Assembly: GCA_030248135.1 (NCBI GenBank)
Contig: JASANC010003315.1
Location: forward strand, 88,758-152,757
Length of the DNA stretch: 64,000 nucleotides
Source of the DNA: Theristus sp. LFF4_11
Lineage: Eukaryota; Nematoda; Chromadorea; Monhysterida; Xyalidae
Direction: 5' to 3'
Part shown: positions 47,701 through 60,028 of the stretch, in pieces
Position numbering within the stretch: position 1 is the stretch's first letter
Layout: the number at the start of each line of letters is the position of its first letter
Position numbers and translations under genes: made by a program
Notes under the pieces: model-generated
Databases searched by the model: none
What the model was told of the DNA's origin: nothing
What the model saw: the letters and a program-made list of their open reading frames with translations, nothing else

Positions 47701-49942
47701 CAAAATAGTGCCGTTTTACTTTTTGCAAATACAATGGGAACATCAAAAGTCAGAGCCTGAGTAAGTGGCTCATACTCTTGTAGCAAGTGGCTCATACGCA
47801 GTCTTGACACGATCATGCTGATAATGAACGAACGAGCAATGATTTAGGCGATGTTTTTAGTCCGCACTAGCCAGTGGTAGCTGAACAAATTTGTTCAGTA
47901 ATTTTTTCAGTTAGCAATTTATTCAGTAGCCGTTCTCAGTGTATTCAGAGAACTATGCACTCACAGTCAAAATTGGTGGTCGTTTCAAGACCAAATACGG
48001 TGGAAACTACCGTATTCCATCTTTACTAAAAGCTTCGCTCGATTCTGCAGTAGTATTATTCAGCATTTTAGAAGCACATGCGGCTTCACTAAGCAAAGGA
48101 GAGACAACGTGAAATTGCATTTCCATGTCAGTTTCCTTTTCAGTGCTGCTGATCTGCTGCTAAGCGAAAGCTGAAAAGCTTGGCTTCCTATATTACACAA
48201 TCATGCGCGACTTCAGAGCGTTTTTCTCCCGTGACTTTTAGCTTTCCAGGAGCGAATGTGAGAGATTTGCGGCTGCAGCTTGGCCAACCAGACACGCACA
48301 CTATTTTAAAAACGGTTATTAACTTTACTGTTAGAGGGTTTGTGAGACCCTGTGTTTCCATCTGCCATTCTGTTTTTTGGTTTTAGCTTGAAATAAGTTC
48401 TCGTTTCCCCGAGTTTTTGTTCATAATTAAAACATGCGCATAATGTACAGTATAGCCGAATAATTGAAGTAGTCCATCAAGGCGGGATCAGTCGCAGGCT
48501 AGGAGTTGTATTTTTCAAAAATATAAACATAATTCCAAATCATGTGTGCAACAGAAAAAATATGAACAGAATAGTGCGCATAATCTGTTAGTTTGAAAAA
48601 AAACGCGTCAAATTTGGCACATAATTTGGTTTCTGAACGTCTTTTTTCTGCCATTCAAAATTCGCGCGCTCCTTGAACCCTGAAAAAAGCTACCATGTTT
48701 TATCGGCCATACCGTACCTTTAACAATGCGATAAAACAATTCTTATTCAAAGTTCAAGCCTATCACATTTACAAAGCTTTTTTAAAGGCAACTTGTCACT
48801 TTTTAACGAAACCGCAATTTTCGACGCAAAAAAAGACGAGAAGCACATTTTCAACATTGGGTGGTTTTTGGCGTTCTCAAAGTTTACTTTGGCTGCTATG
48901 ATAGCCTAGAACAAAATGACTGCATACATGTTGCTTCGACGGCACCGAAAACCAGCAACTGTTTTGTGTGATGAAGAAAACCAAGCTGTCGAAAAGAACG
49001 TTTTGTTTGAACTTTCAGCCATTCATGCAGCGCACGCAATGTGCGCTTTCTTGGCGTTTTTCTGTTTCGTTCTGTTAGTTCGGTGGGCTTTCTTCGTGTT
49101 CTTTTCTCCTGTTGTTTCTTTGTTCACCCGCGAAACGATCGATTTTGCCTTCTTCATCATCTTGGACGAAAACTGAAATGTGGTTGGTGTTTTTAGTGAC
49201 TAAAAATCTGCCAGACGATGGCTGCATTTTGCATGCTTTCCAGAAAAATGTTTCCATTCCTTCATGGATCGTGTTTTTCTTCAACGTCGATGGTGCGAAT
49301 TCTTGCTTTTTGGTGCGCGGAAAAACCTTTGCGACACAAATTAATGCTCATTTTTTATTGAGTTCAAAATGTTTTCTTTCCGCGGTTGATGTTCCCCCTC
49401 CATCTTTTTTCCGGAATTCCAACGCGTAGTTTCAAGAAAAACAAAAACACACAAAAAGCCTAATCGATTTCACTTGCACCAAAACCGATTTTGTTTCATT
49501 CGTCGGTCTTTCTACCGGAAGCTAAAAGGGCACTCATTCTGAATTGACTCCATTCGCTGAATATGTACCCTATCACGCTTATAATGCGCTTTTTGTTTTC
49601 CGCTTCCCATTTTTTCATTAAAACAGTCGGTGTCGGAGGACCGGAGCGAAGTCGCAATAAAAACAATAAATATCTGAGTGCTTTCAGGCTAGCATTTTTC
49701 TTTTTTCTTTTCTGGCTGGCCTTGCTGCATTAAAAGCTGGCATTGGGGTAATTTTATTTACGATCTTTTCTCAGTTTGAATGTAACTTTGTTGTGCTTGT
49801 ACACATTGTTTCTTTTCAAGCGTGTTGAGTGAATGACGCTGCAAACGTCGATTTTTTTACAACTCTGCTGGAATTGAGCAAAGCCAATCCAATAATCATG
49901 ATTTTTTTTACTTTTTCCAGTTCAAGCAATTTCGAAATAACA
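44701..49942. other. Long spacer upstream of the GRDP-like gene
   Basis: Only short frames with no recognisable homology on either strand. Bases just before 49943 end in a T-rich TTTTTCCAG acceptor at about 49912-49920, so the GRDP-like transcript probably has one or more non-coding 5' exons in this region; I cannot place them. Confidence 0.45.
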
Positions 49943-52900
49943 ATGGAGCTGGACTCAATTGCTAGTCTTTCAACAGCAACCAGTACCACCGAAGTGACCA
50001 TTGGTCAGTCATCCATGAACGGTCTCCACAACGCATCGGAAGCCGGCCAATTGCTAAATCTGAATTTCAATAACAACCACAATAATAACAACAAAAACAA
50101 TCAATTTTTGAATGATGATAAAACTAAAACGCAAGAAGACGACGATACGGAGCCTTCGACCTCTTCAGCAGTTTTGTTGATGGAACAGAACAACTCGAGC
50201 CTTATCGACCATCCGGAGCCCGTCCGAGAACCAACTCTTCGAAAACTGAAGGTTAAAAGTTTCCAAATGGCTTCGTAAGATTCTGATCTGATCAGTTTCT
50301 GCCAGATTCGACTATTTCCGAGCTTGCATTTTGATTTTGTTCAGATCGCCCCTGACAACTTGCAAATTTCCGTCGATCTCGCTGAAGCGGTCCATAAGGA
50401 GCTTAGCTTCCTCCGAATCATCGGCCGTCGGGCGAATTTTCTCTGTCGACCTGACGTCCTGGAGCAGTCGGTCAGACGCTATGAGCAGATCTGGCTGCCG
50501 CTTATGGTTCGTTTGATCATTTGTCAACATTTTAAGGCACGTTTGTTGTTGAATCGGCCCTTCTGGTCTGTGATCCGGCCAATGTTCAAATAATGAGGAG
50601 AATTGAGTTGTGGAGTTTGTTGTTTGATCAGAATGCTTCTCCTCGTTTTTTTTAATCAAGGGCTGCAGACTTTTGGAAGAAGCTGCCTGCTGCAAGAAGC
50701 GATTGTCTGAAGCAGACGTCTTAACTCGCTGCAGGCTCGTGAACGCTCGACTAGCATGGCGCCGCCGTTGGACGTTCACTGGATCTGGCACTGTCACCAG
50801 CTGTCACCGCGCAACTATCGAAACGACTGCGACACGCTGATTGGCTGTGTGCTCGACCATCGACCAATTAGCGCCGAGCAGCGGTCTGCATTGAGGAACG
50901 AATCGATGAGCGTCTGGCAGTCGGCCACCGGCAATCGAGAGCCGTGGAACGTTGACGATCTGTTTGATGAGCATGGCAATTGTTTGCCGGAGTTCTTGGT
51001 CAGATCAAAAAAATACCGACCAAAATCAGCGTACAATTTGGCACTCGCCGCTCAGAGGCAGCGCGAGTTTGTTTACCAGGTTTGTTTAAGACATATTAAA
51101 TTTATTAAATGTTGATTTTGACTGTTTTATTAATTATGCGTTTTTTTAGATCAGCTTGCCTCACTTTCATTTGTCGAAGACGTTCCTGGATTCTGCCATA
51201 AAACGGTAGTTTTGAATTGCAAACAGCTTTGTTGGCGCTGCTGTCTTCGTTTCAAAAAGCTCTCCCCTTTTGCAGGTATCGCAAATTTCTGGCTTTGAAC
51301 GGAACTTACCACGGTTATTTTCTGACCCCTTGCTACGATTTTGATCTTGTCTGGCACACTCATCAGCTGCATCCAATTGCGTATGCAGCAGACACGTCTC
51401 GACTGTTGGGTGGTGAAATTCTCGGTTTGTTTTGTACATTGTTAGAGTTTCTTATACATTTTGACTCAAAACTTTGAATATGTGTTGAATTGCTTGGCAA
51501 AAAAGCTAACTGAAAACAACGCTAGTTCAGCCAATAATCAACGACATTGTTTTAAAAGACGCAACATTCTTTTTCTATTTTTTCTAGCTCACGACGACAC
51601 GGAACAAGGCCGTTCTACAGACGGCAAATTGGCGCAAGGCCAAGACGTTACCACAAAACTTTGGTCGTATCACTTTCCGTCGGAGGTGTACCTTGTCACA
51701 GGATGTGTGTACCGTGGGCACCCGTCACCATCCGTGTTTCAACTGGACACCCAGGATCTTTCCGAGCATGTCACCGGAATTCTTAGATTGAAATTGGTGA
51801 CAATTGACAATCTTTCCCTGAAACGAGAGTGTCTGAAAATGAGGTTGACATACGGCTCACGGGTGCTTCAGACCGTGCGAGCGCAGTCGGAGTCAAAGGA
51901 AGAGGTGAGCAATTATGAATGCAATTTGCTGCAGCAAACAAGGCAGAAGCTGAATGATTTTTCACCACTTCTTGATTCCGACAAGACGAAAAATTCTTAT
52001 CCTTTTTAGCAGATTTTTTAGTTATCTTCACTGATCAGTGAGACCCCTTTTACAGCCTGCAAAACTAAACTTCGTTCGATTCAACCAACCAGTGGACGTT
52101 CGTTTCTCATATGACCGTCAACGACCAGCTCCATTGAGCGTTCAAGTTGAGATGTTCAACCGAAAACTCGGTCACAAAACGCAGCGAATGCGATTTTCGG
52201 GTTTGTTTTGACATTTCGTATCATTTTTCAAGACTCGGATCTTTGTTTCGACCTTGTTTGCACTGAACTATTGTGCAACAACGTTGCGTGAGGTTTAACA
52301 ATCAAGTTTAGGAAACGCGAGCCAAGAGACCATTCAAAACGACACGCTGCCAAGGCGTTAGCTGTCCGTCATTGGATCTTTCAGCGATGACATCATTTTT
52401 GTCGCACAGTTTCTGCTAAATAGACCCTGTTTTTAGGCGGTGTCCCATTGGAGGAGATGTTGCCGGTGCCCGGCAGTGACGATCCAAACAGCAGCGTTCA
52501 ACTGATGTTGTTCACGCCACAGGGAGGCATGGTTGATGAGGGACGCATGCAGATACAAGGTTTGTCTATACATTTGATTTCATCGTGAAAGGCGCGTTGT
52601 TAGAATATTGTAGTATAACTTTAAAAATGTGTTGTTTTGCTTGAAATCCGCGTTGAAAGTGACGCGCTGTGTGGCTCTAAATTCAGTTCCGACAAGCGGA
52701 GTTTTCATGTCTATTCAGGAGTAATGATGCTCGACTTGAAACTACGTTTGATTGTAAATGACTTTGAACGGCTTGAACTAGACGTGGGCAGTAGGCTGCA
52801 CGAGCTGTGCGTCGGTGCTGCACTGAAGTCAACCGACCGACTGTACTACGTTCACACGGCTACACACAGGTGACTGACACGCACTTGTTCAACTTACACA

Positions 52901-55059
52901 CAGCACGATTTTTCATACGCATCTCCTCATCAGATAGTTTTTAGATGAAGTTCTCTCACCGGTTTAGGAAACCCGAAGATGTACCAAACTCCCATAGCTG
53001 TTGAAAACTTTGGATAGAAAGATGAAAGGCTAGTGTCCCGCGGAGATCCAGTGCCTTTGCCACGATAGGTGGACACCCTACATAAGTTTCAGCATTTGCG
53101 CCCCCACCACCGGCTTCGGTGCCCAACGGTAGCGATGCTTATGAAATTTTCTTCTGCAGCATCATTGACACACGCGGCAACGAGCTCTACACGGTGCAAG
53201 TAATTCACTCGCAAATGCACTGGCTGTCGTTGATTTTGGTGACTGACCAAAACGGACGGCTATTGGCAAAGTCGCACGTCGTCACGCCGCAGTGCTTCCC
53301 GGCGTCGGCACAGATTGAGAACGAACTGGTTGGGTTTTTTCAGTGCGGTGTAATTGGCGGTGTGTTGATTGATAGACAAAGCCATAAGACAACTTAACGT
53401 GTCGGTTTGTTGGATATGAAATTCCACTTCATACATATGAATACAGCACTTCACTATGCTTTGCTTGTTGCTCTTATTCGATGAATCGCAGCGGAAATCT
53501 AAAACGGAACCGCCACATTTGACTCTGATTTATAATGAGTGTTTGTTTACTTTTTCTAGGCTGAAATTATACCAACGAACAATAACTACACAAATCAACA
53601 GTTCATGCTGGTCTCGAATGGACAAGGCGACGTGAGCGTCATTGTCGGGCGATGGGTCGGCTTTCAAAAACGTGTGCTACCTAGCGCTGATGGTAAAAAT
53701 CATAATGTTTGAAAACGTGCTCGGATGAATTTTAAGGGTTATCCTGCAAAAAACAGAAAATTGTTATTCTAAAAACGTTTAAAGGTCAACGCGGGGCCCT
53801 TGGGAACCCCGGCCGACTTCGGATCACCGAATACGATCTGGTGAAGCAAAAGGCGAGATCGTTCGATCTGCCGAGTGGAGGCCGATCAATGCGCTACATT
53901 ATTGGAGGTACGGTCGCAGGATTCTTGGACTTTCATTCTTCCACTAAAATTCATCAGCCTCATAAACTTCAACGAGAAAATACCTCCTTTCGTCCAAAAT
54001 ACAGACATGGACGCCCAATTGACGCACATCAACATACAGTGCAAGTCGGTTTATGTGGCAGAGTCAATCGCGGGCGTGTTTAGTGTCGCGACGTTGTTCC
54101 TGTTGTGCAATCCAGATAAAGTACGTTGCTGACTGTTGCGCTCCGTTGCACTAACAGCAAATTGAAATAATGTTCAAACGCTTGCTTGTTCTTTTTTAAA
54201 TTCAAAAGGTTTTTAGGTCCGCTGCAAAGCTGATGATCTGACTCTACGAGGGTACATGTGTCGCAATTGGCCGTTAACAGTCGCCTGTGGCTACGGTCAG
54301 CCGGTGCCGTCACAACGACAAATCAGACAGGACTCGATAAGGAGCACTGCAGCGGCGAGGTAATGTCATATTTTGTTTGTTCGTCGCTTTTAGTTTTGAT
54401 AAGTTCAGCTTCTTTTTTCTAAAACAAAAAAGCAACAAAACAAAACAAAAAACATTTGTGTGTTCAGTGAAGTCGACGACCAGCAAGCACAACGACTGAT
54501 CTCGATCACCGATTCAAACAACGAGAACAATGAACTGCTCGACTACACGAACACGCCGAACGGCGCTTCCGATCACTCGCAGAGCGTCTTTGGCAGTTTA
54601 TTCAAACAAAATTCCGTGCAACAACAAACTCAAGCAGATCTCGATGGCGAATCGGGCGCGAGCTGCTGCGCATGCGGCTCTGACGCGATGTCGACGTCGT
54701 TCATTGGTAGATCGCTGCCGCACAACTCGGCTGTCACCAACCTACTGAGGACCAACACAACGAACAACTCAACATCGAACGTCAATCGACGAGCATCTGG
54801 CACTGCGGCGACAGAGCTCATCGGCGGACCGGCGACGTCAGCATGCATCGCGGCACCCGGCGTCGATCCGTCCATCATGGCGACCAGTTCAATCATGGAG
54901 GTTCCGGAATCCGGACTGCTTGAACTGCACGAGTCAGCTATGAGCAAACATGATCTGATGTGTTCTGTCGAGCCGGGCATTGGCGCAAGCATACTCGAAG
55001 AGGAATTGTACACGGATTTCAGTAATATTGCGCCTGTGGCGGCTGAAACTGATCTGTGA
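49943..55059 (+). CDS. GRDP-like protein (DUF1399), 15 coding exons
   Basis: This family (glycine-rich domain protein-like, DUF1399) is best known from plants, where members affect stress responses and development; its biochemistry is unsettled. Exons: 49943-50251, 50345-50506, 50735-51079, 51150-51205, 51276-51424, 51588-51904, 52056-52200, 52437-52559, 52719-52869, 53160-53328, 53560-53692, 53785-53907, 54005-54120, 54217-54359, 54468-55059. All phases close: 3033 nt, 1010 aa. The hallmark HxH motifs are both present: HWIWHCHQLSP (from residue 172) and DLVWHTHQLHP (from 314), followed by the AHDDTE segment. The N-terminal 100 residues and the last 195 are Asn/Ser/Thr-rich and probably disordered. 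The middle (about 400-800) is beta-rich with no domain I can name. The family's glycine-rich stretch is missing. The start is the first ATG after an acceptor. The role in this animal is unknown. Confidence 0.85.
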
Positions 55060-55950
55060 TTGAAAATTGTTTTCATCGATTTTTTGTTTATTCAACACAT
55101 ACCGAACTGGATGCAGTTTGAATTGCAAGACACTGAACTGATTGGGAAAGTAACCAATTAATTCTACCAATTTTTCGCTCTTGAATGCTCTTGAATTTTT
55201 AGAAGCTTTCATGAAATGTGAAATCGATTTCAATTGAGATTTGCTGAAGGGTTTCGTTTGAATCGAAGTAACATTTGTGTGTTCATTCTATTTTTATGAA
55301 TTTGTTTGCAAAATTTGTGAAAAGTCTATGATTTATTAATCGTTTTGAATTAAATTAAAGCTTTTGCACGTAATTTTTAGTTTTATTTCTCAATACGGTT
55401 TTATTTGTCAAATTTTACATGTGATCCAAAACTAGAGTCTGTTTTACAAATTTTGCAATTTCGTTTTCTGAATTGCTTTTTGTAGTTTTGCACTGCAACT
55501 CTGATTCCTGCCACAGCGCTTTATTTCTTGGATTTGTTTTTGAAATCCTATGCTTTTGAATATAGTTCATTTATTATCATTTTTGTTCTTTACCTGCAAC
55601 TTGTAGCGGTTGTTCTAGTCTTGTTATGTGGTGTGTTACCAATATTCTTGGTGAAATTGTAAATTTACACGGTAACTTAAAAGATTCAGAACTTTTCATT
55701 CAGTCTGCAGCAGTCAGCAAATGACTTGTTCAAAAATACAATTTGATCTCATTTCGTTTTTTCAAAGGAGCTGCCATAGATTTTAAAGAAAAACTTTAGT
55801 CATGACAAATCCAATAATGAATTCTAGTTTTGTATCATTTGCAATTAGCTGAGTGGTTGGTGCCCACGTGATGCACGCATTCTGTACAATGACTGTGTAA
55901 AATCACCGCGAAAAATTCTAAAAACTCAGATTTCGAGGCGAAACTTCAAA
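55060..55950. other. 3' flank of the GRDP-like gene
   Basis: AT-rich; an ATTAAA near 55351 may be the poly(A) signal. Otherwise I see only a half copy of the CCAATCAGCTGATTG MITE family at about 55850-55905. Confidence 0.4.
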
Positions 55951-55953
55951 ATA

Positions 55954-56159
55954 CAGTCCATCTGGACAATATACACAGCTAGCTGATTGGTTAGTTGCAC
56001 ACACGTGCAGTTGATGTGTGCATTCTTTGCAGTCGTTGCTGAGGAGGCGGAGTCAGCCTGCACAGAAGAGAACACAGAGTGCATGCATGAAAAATCACAT
56101 GTACATGTGAGCAGCCAACCAATCAGCTAGTTGTATTCACATGATTTGTAGATGGACTG
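55954..56159. mobile_element. MITE with CAGTCCATCT ends, copy 2
   Basis: The ends CAGTCCATCTGG and TAGATGGACTG and the inner CCAATCAGCTAG match the copy at 5331-5522. The left flank is TA; the right flank is TC, so the duplication has decayed. Confidence 0.75.
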
Positions 56160-56295
56160 TCACAACAAAAAACCTTTGAGGTTAGACCGCTGCGGTGCAG
56201 CGCGGTTTTTGATTATTGGCTATAATTTTAAATCGAATGCTAAACGCTTTCAATTCAATTAGTGCAGGTCAGGCGCCGAGTTCTTTTAATCCTAG

Positions 56296-57069
56296 CATAG
56301 TTGTTCTAGGGGGGGGGCCTGGGGGGCCGGCCCCCCCCAAAAAAATTTCGAATCTATCTCTATCAAACAGGTTTTTTCGGTTCAGCTATTATCTATCTAA
56401 AAAAAATTCTCAGCCAGCTATCTACGCAACGCTTCATTATGATATGCACCTGCCCCGCATCCGCATTGCTCATTGCTCATGATCCACTGGCGCGCGTGCA
56501 CACGCTCCGCCCTCAACAAAAACTCGTTCAAAACGCAGTTATTTTTATTCTTGCTTCTTAAAAAGGCTTGGCTTAGGTTAGGATTAGGTTAGGAACAGGT
56601 TTTGTTTAAGCTTAGGCTTCGGTTTGGCTTTTAGGTTTAGGTCCGTTTTAGCAATGTCCGAGAACATCCAATGTTGGAGCGTGAGTTAACTGGAGCGTAA
56701 TATCATAAAACGTGCCAACCAGCTATCTATCTGAAAATTTTTGTCTTCGAAGACACAAAATGAGTCAATTTTTGACCAAAATTGACTATTTTTGCTCGTA
56801 ATTCTTGAAAATTTCGCTAATTTTAGGTAAAATACGCGTTTATACTTGATTTTTAGTGTATTTTTAGCATTATTTTGCTGTTTTTATAGCTTTTTAGCGT
56901 TTTAGCTATCTATCTATTAAATTTCAAAATTTTGACCGGCCCCCCCAAAGTCACATGGCCCCCCCCGTGGCCCCCCCCCAAAATTTTCCAGCCATCTATC
57001 TATCTAGAAAATTTGCTCCAGCTATCTATATCGGCCCCCCCCCAACCCCTCGGCTCTGGAACAACTATG
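56296..57069. mobile_element. hAT-type element with C/G-run ends, nested insert
   Basis: The ends are CATAGTTGTTCTAG and CTGGAACAACTATG, with the exact eight-base duplication AATCCTAG at 56288-56295 and 57070-57077. Just inside each end lie runs of 7-10 C or G and GGCCCCCC blocks. Interior TATC repeats surround a 296-bp nested element (56425-56720). Confidence 0.88.
56425..56720. mobile_element. 296-bp MULE-like MITE, second nested copy
   Basis: Same length and ends as 32530-32825, with few differences. The nine-base duplication AGCTATCTA lies at 56416-56424 and 56721-56729. It too sits inside a hAT-type element. Confidence 0.85.
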
Positions 57070-57079
57070 AATCCTAGAA

Positions 57080-60028
57080 GTCTTGTCGTTCCCCAAAAAG
57101 GCTTTGCTTCGGCTTGATGTTTGGATTGGGAGGTCATATTCTACGATTGATGATGTGATTTAAGTGAAAATCCCGATTTTTTAAATTAAATTAAAATTCG
57201 AAGCAATCTTTCAGTTCAGTCTTTCAGATCGCGAAGTGTTTTTGTTTCTTCAAAAATTTCTCCAAACTTACTGAATGACGTCGTCGGCCGCAATTTTAAT
57301 CGTCGTGGGATCACCGCGGTCGTCGCACGATGTTGACGGTATTCAGAAACAAGTTTGTGAAGGTCGGTGAGCTTTTGTTTTGCGCAGTGTTTCTTTGGTA
57401 ATCTCTGTTGTGTTCGTAAACTTTCTGGAATCAACGAGAAAGGTAAAACGGCCCGGCAAATCACACGAATCACAGTCTTGCTTGCCGTGCCGTGCGATGC
57501 CGTCGTGCGTGGCGGCTCCCACTCAAGACAAAAAACAATTGCAACGCGAACGCATGCATTTTGATATCATTCTGGCCGTCAAATTTTGCCTGTTTTCTCA
57601 TTCTTATGAAGATCCGATCCAGCCAGCTTTTGCTTGCACGCTAATTTTTCGCATAAAATGTTATGCTCGTGCGTGCGGTTTTTCTGGCGTGGAGTGGAGC
57701 CGAGATTCCATTTCATTAGCATGCCATCAAATTCCGGTTCCTCTTCCGTGGCGTCGGTTTGCTTTGCTTGCTTGTTTGTCGATTTGTATTCGGCTAATTT
57801 TTATGTGTCATGTTGAGTTGAATGTTGTTTTCCGATTATAAAATGATGAAGCTGATTGCTTATCTTGCCAGTCATCGCTTGCATGAATGAACCACTCGTT
57901 TTGTGCTTTACACAATCAAAAATTGTTGTCCGTTAAGTCGAAATTTTGTTCTCAATACAACGCTGTTTTCAGCTGTAGCTCAAAGTGTTTTGAAGAAAAT
58001 GAGTTCCATTTCTTTGCACTAATACTGGCCAAACACAGCAACAAATAATAATTAGATTAAGTGGCGACAGAGCGCCGCCAAAATATTTTGTCAGTGGCTT
58101 TTGGGACATGAAATATAGATAGTTTTCTGGTTGTTATTTAGTATTCCACGACATAAGTGCAGCTTTCTCGGTTCTGGTTTAATTGATTTTTTCTGCTCTT
58201 CTGGCTGGCTGACAGACCAGCCATGCTGTATGTGAATTGAACGCGCGCTTCAATGTCAAATTTGCAGAAGCGCAACTGGATACCGCATGGTACAAGTCCT
58301 GGTATGAAGGGAGATATGACCTGCAGACATAGAAAGGAAACTAGTTTCATTCTTTATGTGGCAATTCAAGGTAGCCTATGTGACTCGGCCCTATTTAGGG
58401 GACTGTGAAATCACTTTGCCAATTTTGATTCCCCGCGTCATGCATGAAACTGTTTACCTTTTTATTCGCGCATTAAAGGCCCATTCACGCACGCGCGCGC
58501 TGACGCGCGCTAACATGAACGTGCGTATGAATGTGTGTGTGTTCCAAAACTGAAGCGCGCTGTTTTTTGCTTCGTGAATGTGAACTTTAGCGAAGTGACG
58601 CGCGTTAGCGCGCTTCAGCGCGCGTCAACCTCTGTGAATGGCGCTTAAGTCTGTAGGATTGTAGTGGGGTGCTGGGACGGTCTATCTTGCAGTTGGAACT
58701 CTAAATTATAAGCTCATATGATGCATGTTTTCTGCGCTTTTCTGACGTGACCTGCACAAAAAGCATGCATCACTTGATCACCAACCAATGGGCTGATAGC
58801 CCATAATTTGAATTTGTGAGCTGTGAATGACTGAAAATTTTCTATCAGTTATTGAAGACAGATGCGATAGATACCGTAATTAGAATAATTCCACAGGCCG
58901 GTCCGCGTCAAAAATACTGTTTCGTAATGGAACAGCGAGTGAGAATATTGCTTGTGTCTGGCCTGTGTGATATTATGAGCCACTGGAATGTCGGCATCTA
59001 AATGAAATTATTTTTTGCGTCTGTGTGCCGTTGTGTCGTCTGTGTGTGTACTCCAGTGTTCCAGGGATGTTTCATTTTTATTATTCGGACGGTTGTAGCT
59101 TGTTAGAACTGGAACAGCAAAATATAAAGTTTCTTTTGTCACTAAGTCTCGACATCGTTCACATTGGCTTGCATCAACCTTTTAGAATGCTGCAGACTTT
59201 CTAATTATTTCAGCCGTTTTTTTTTTCTTTGCATGTGTTGGGTTAGGTTAATGGTTTGGTTACAAAAGAGATCAGACTCTGATCATCAGAGCAACCTGCC
59301 TGTCAGGCTTCTAGTTTTTTCAATCCGTTCAACTAACATGCAGTTTTTTTTTCTGAACTGACTCTTAATGCGTTTCGGTTTCGCGGCACGGTTTTTGTGA
59401 GTTGATAATGCAGGTTGAAATCATTTGTTGTTTTAAATCTAAAAATTAATCATTCAGTGCCTTCCCTTTAGCCAACCAGAATTTTTGCTTGTGTGTTGGC
59501 GTCATGATGCTACAGGGGAAGTTCTAGTCTGATCTAGTTTAATTTTGCGAAATCAAACACACTAGCGAACATGTATGCTGTTAATCGTGTATCGCGCATG
59601 TACTTGCGTCAAAACAGCCAATCAGCTAGTCGCATACAAATATGTGTTAGACTTTAGATTTCTGGCTAGTCTAGGTTTTTTTCTCGTTCCTGGATTTCGC
59701 TCAGAGATGAACGTACAGAAACTTGTAATGTTCAAAAGGGCTTTGTCGTTGTTATTGACCAATTGAGTGGCGCTCAGTTCGCGGCTGCCCCTGCCCTGAC
59801 GGACTAGCGCTACGTGTATGTACATTGTAGGTGTGCTTTATTCATGTGGTGAATTTTATTTTGCAGCAGCAGAAAAAAGTTTTTCCAGCATATTTCGTTG
59901 TGTGTATGAGTGTGTGCGTGAAATGTTCAATTTAGTTGTTTTTGTCAGAATTAGATTTTGTATGATATTTTCAAACATTTTCGATGTTTTTGTTGTTTAT
60001 ATTCTTTGAACTTTTTTATTTTTTTCAG
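57080..60028. other. Spacer or 5' intron, no sure gene
   Basis: Short frames only. A possible first exon (ATG near 57340, donor GTCGGT) ahead of the exons at 60 kb is conceivable but unsupported. MITE-like elements lie at 58473-58648 and 58690-58812. Confidence 0.35.
58473..58648. mobile_element. MITE with TTAA duplication
   Basis: TTAA lies on both sides (58473-58476, 58645-58648). The inverted ends contain CCATTCAC and GTGAATGG, followed by mirrored GACGCGCGCT and AGCGCGCGTC blocks. The TTAA target suggests a piggyBac-type source. Confidence 0.75.

Noticed and set aside
48916..49429. Two overlapping plus-strand frames of 86 and 105 codons with hydrophobic runs
   Set aside because: T-rich composition gives hydrophobic translations by chance; no recognisable motif or splice logic.
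57380..57841. 153-codon plus-strand frame
   Set aside because: Longest frame in its area, but its composition is like the spacer and it has no domain or acceptor context.
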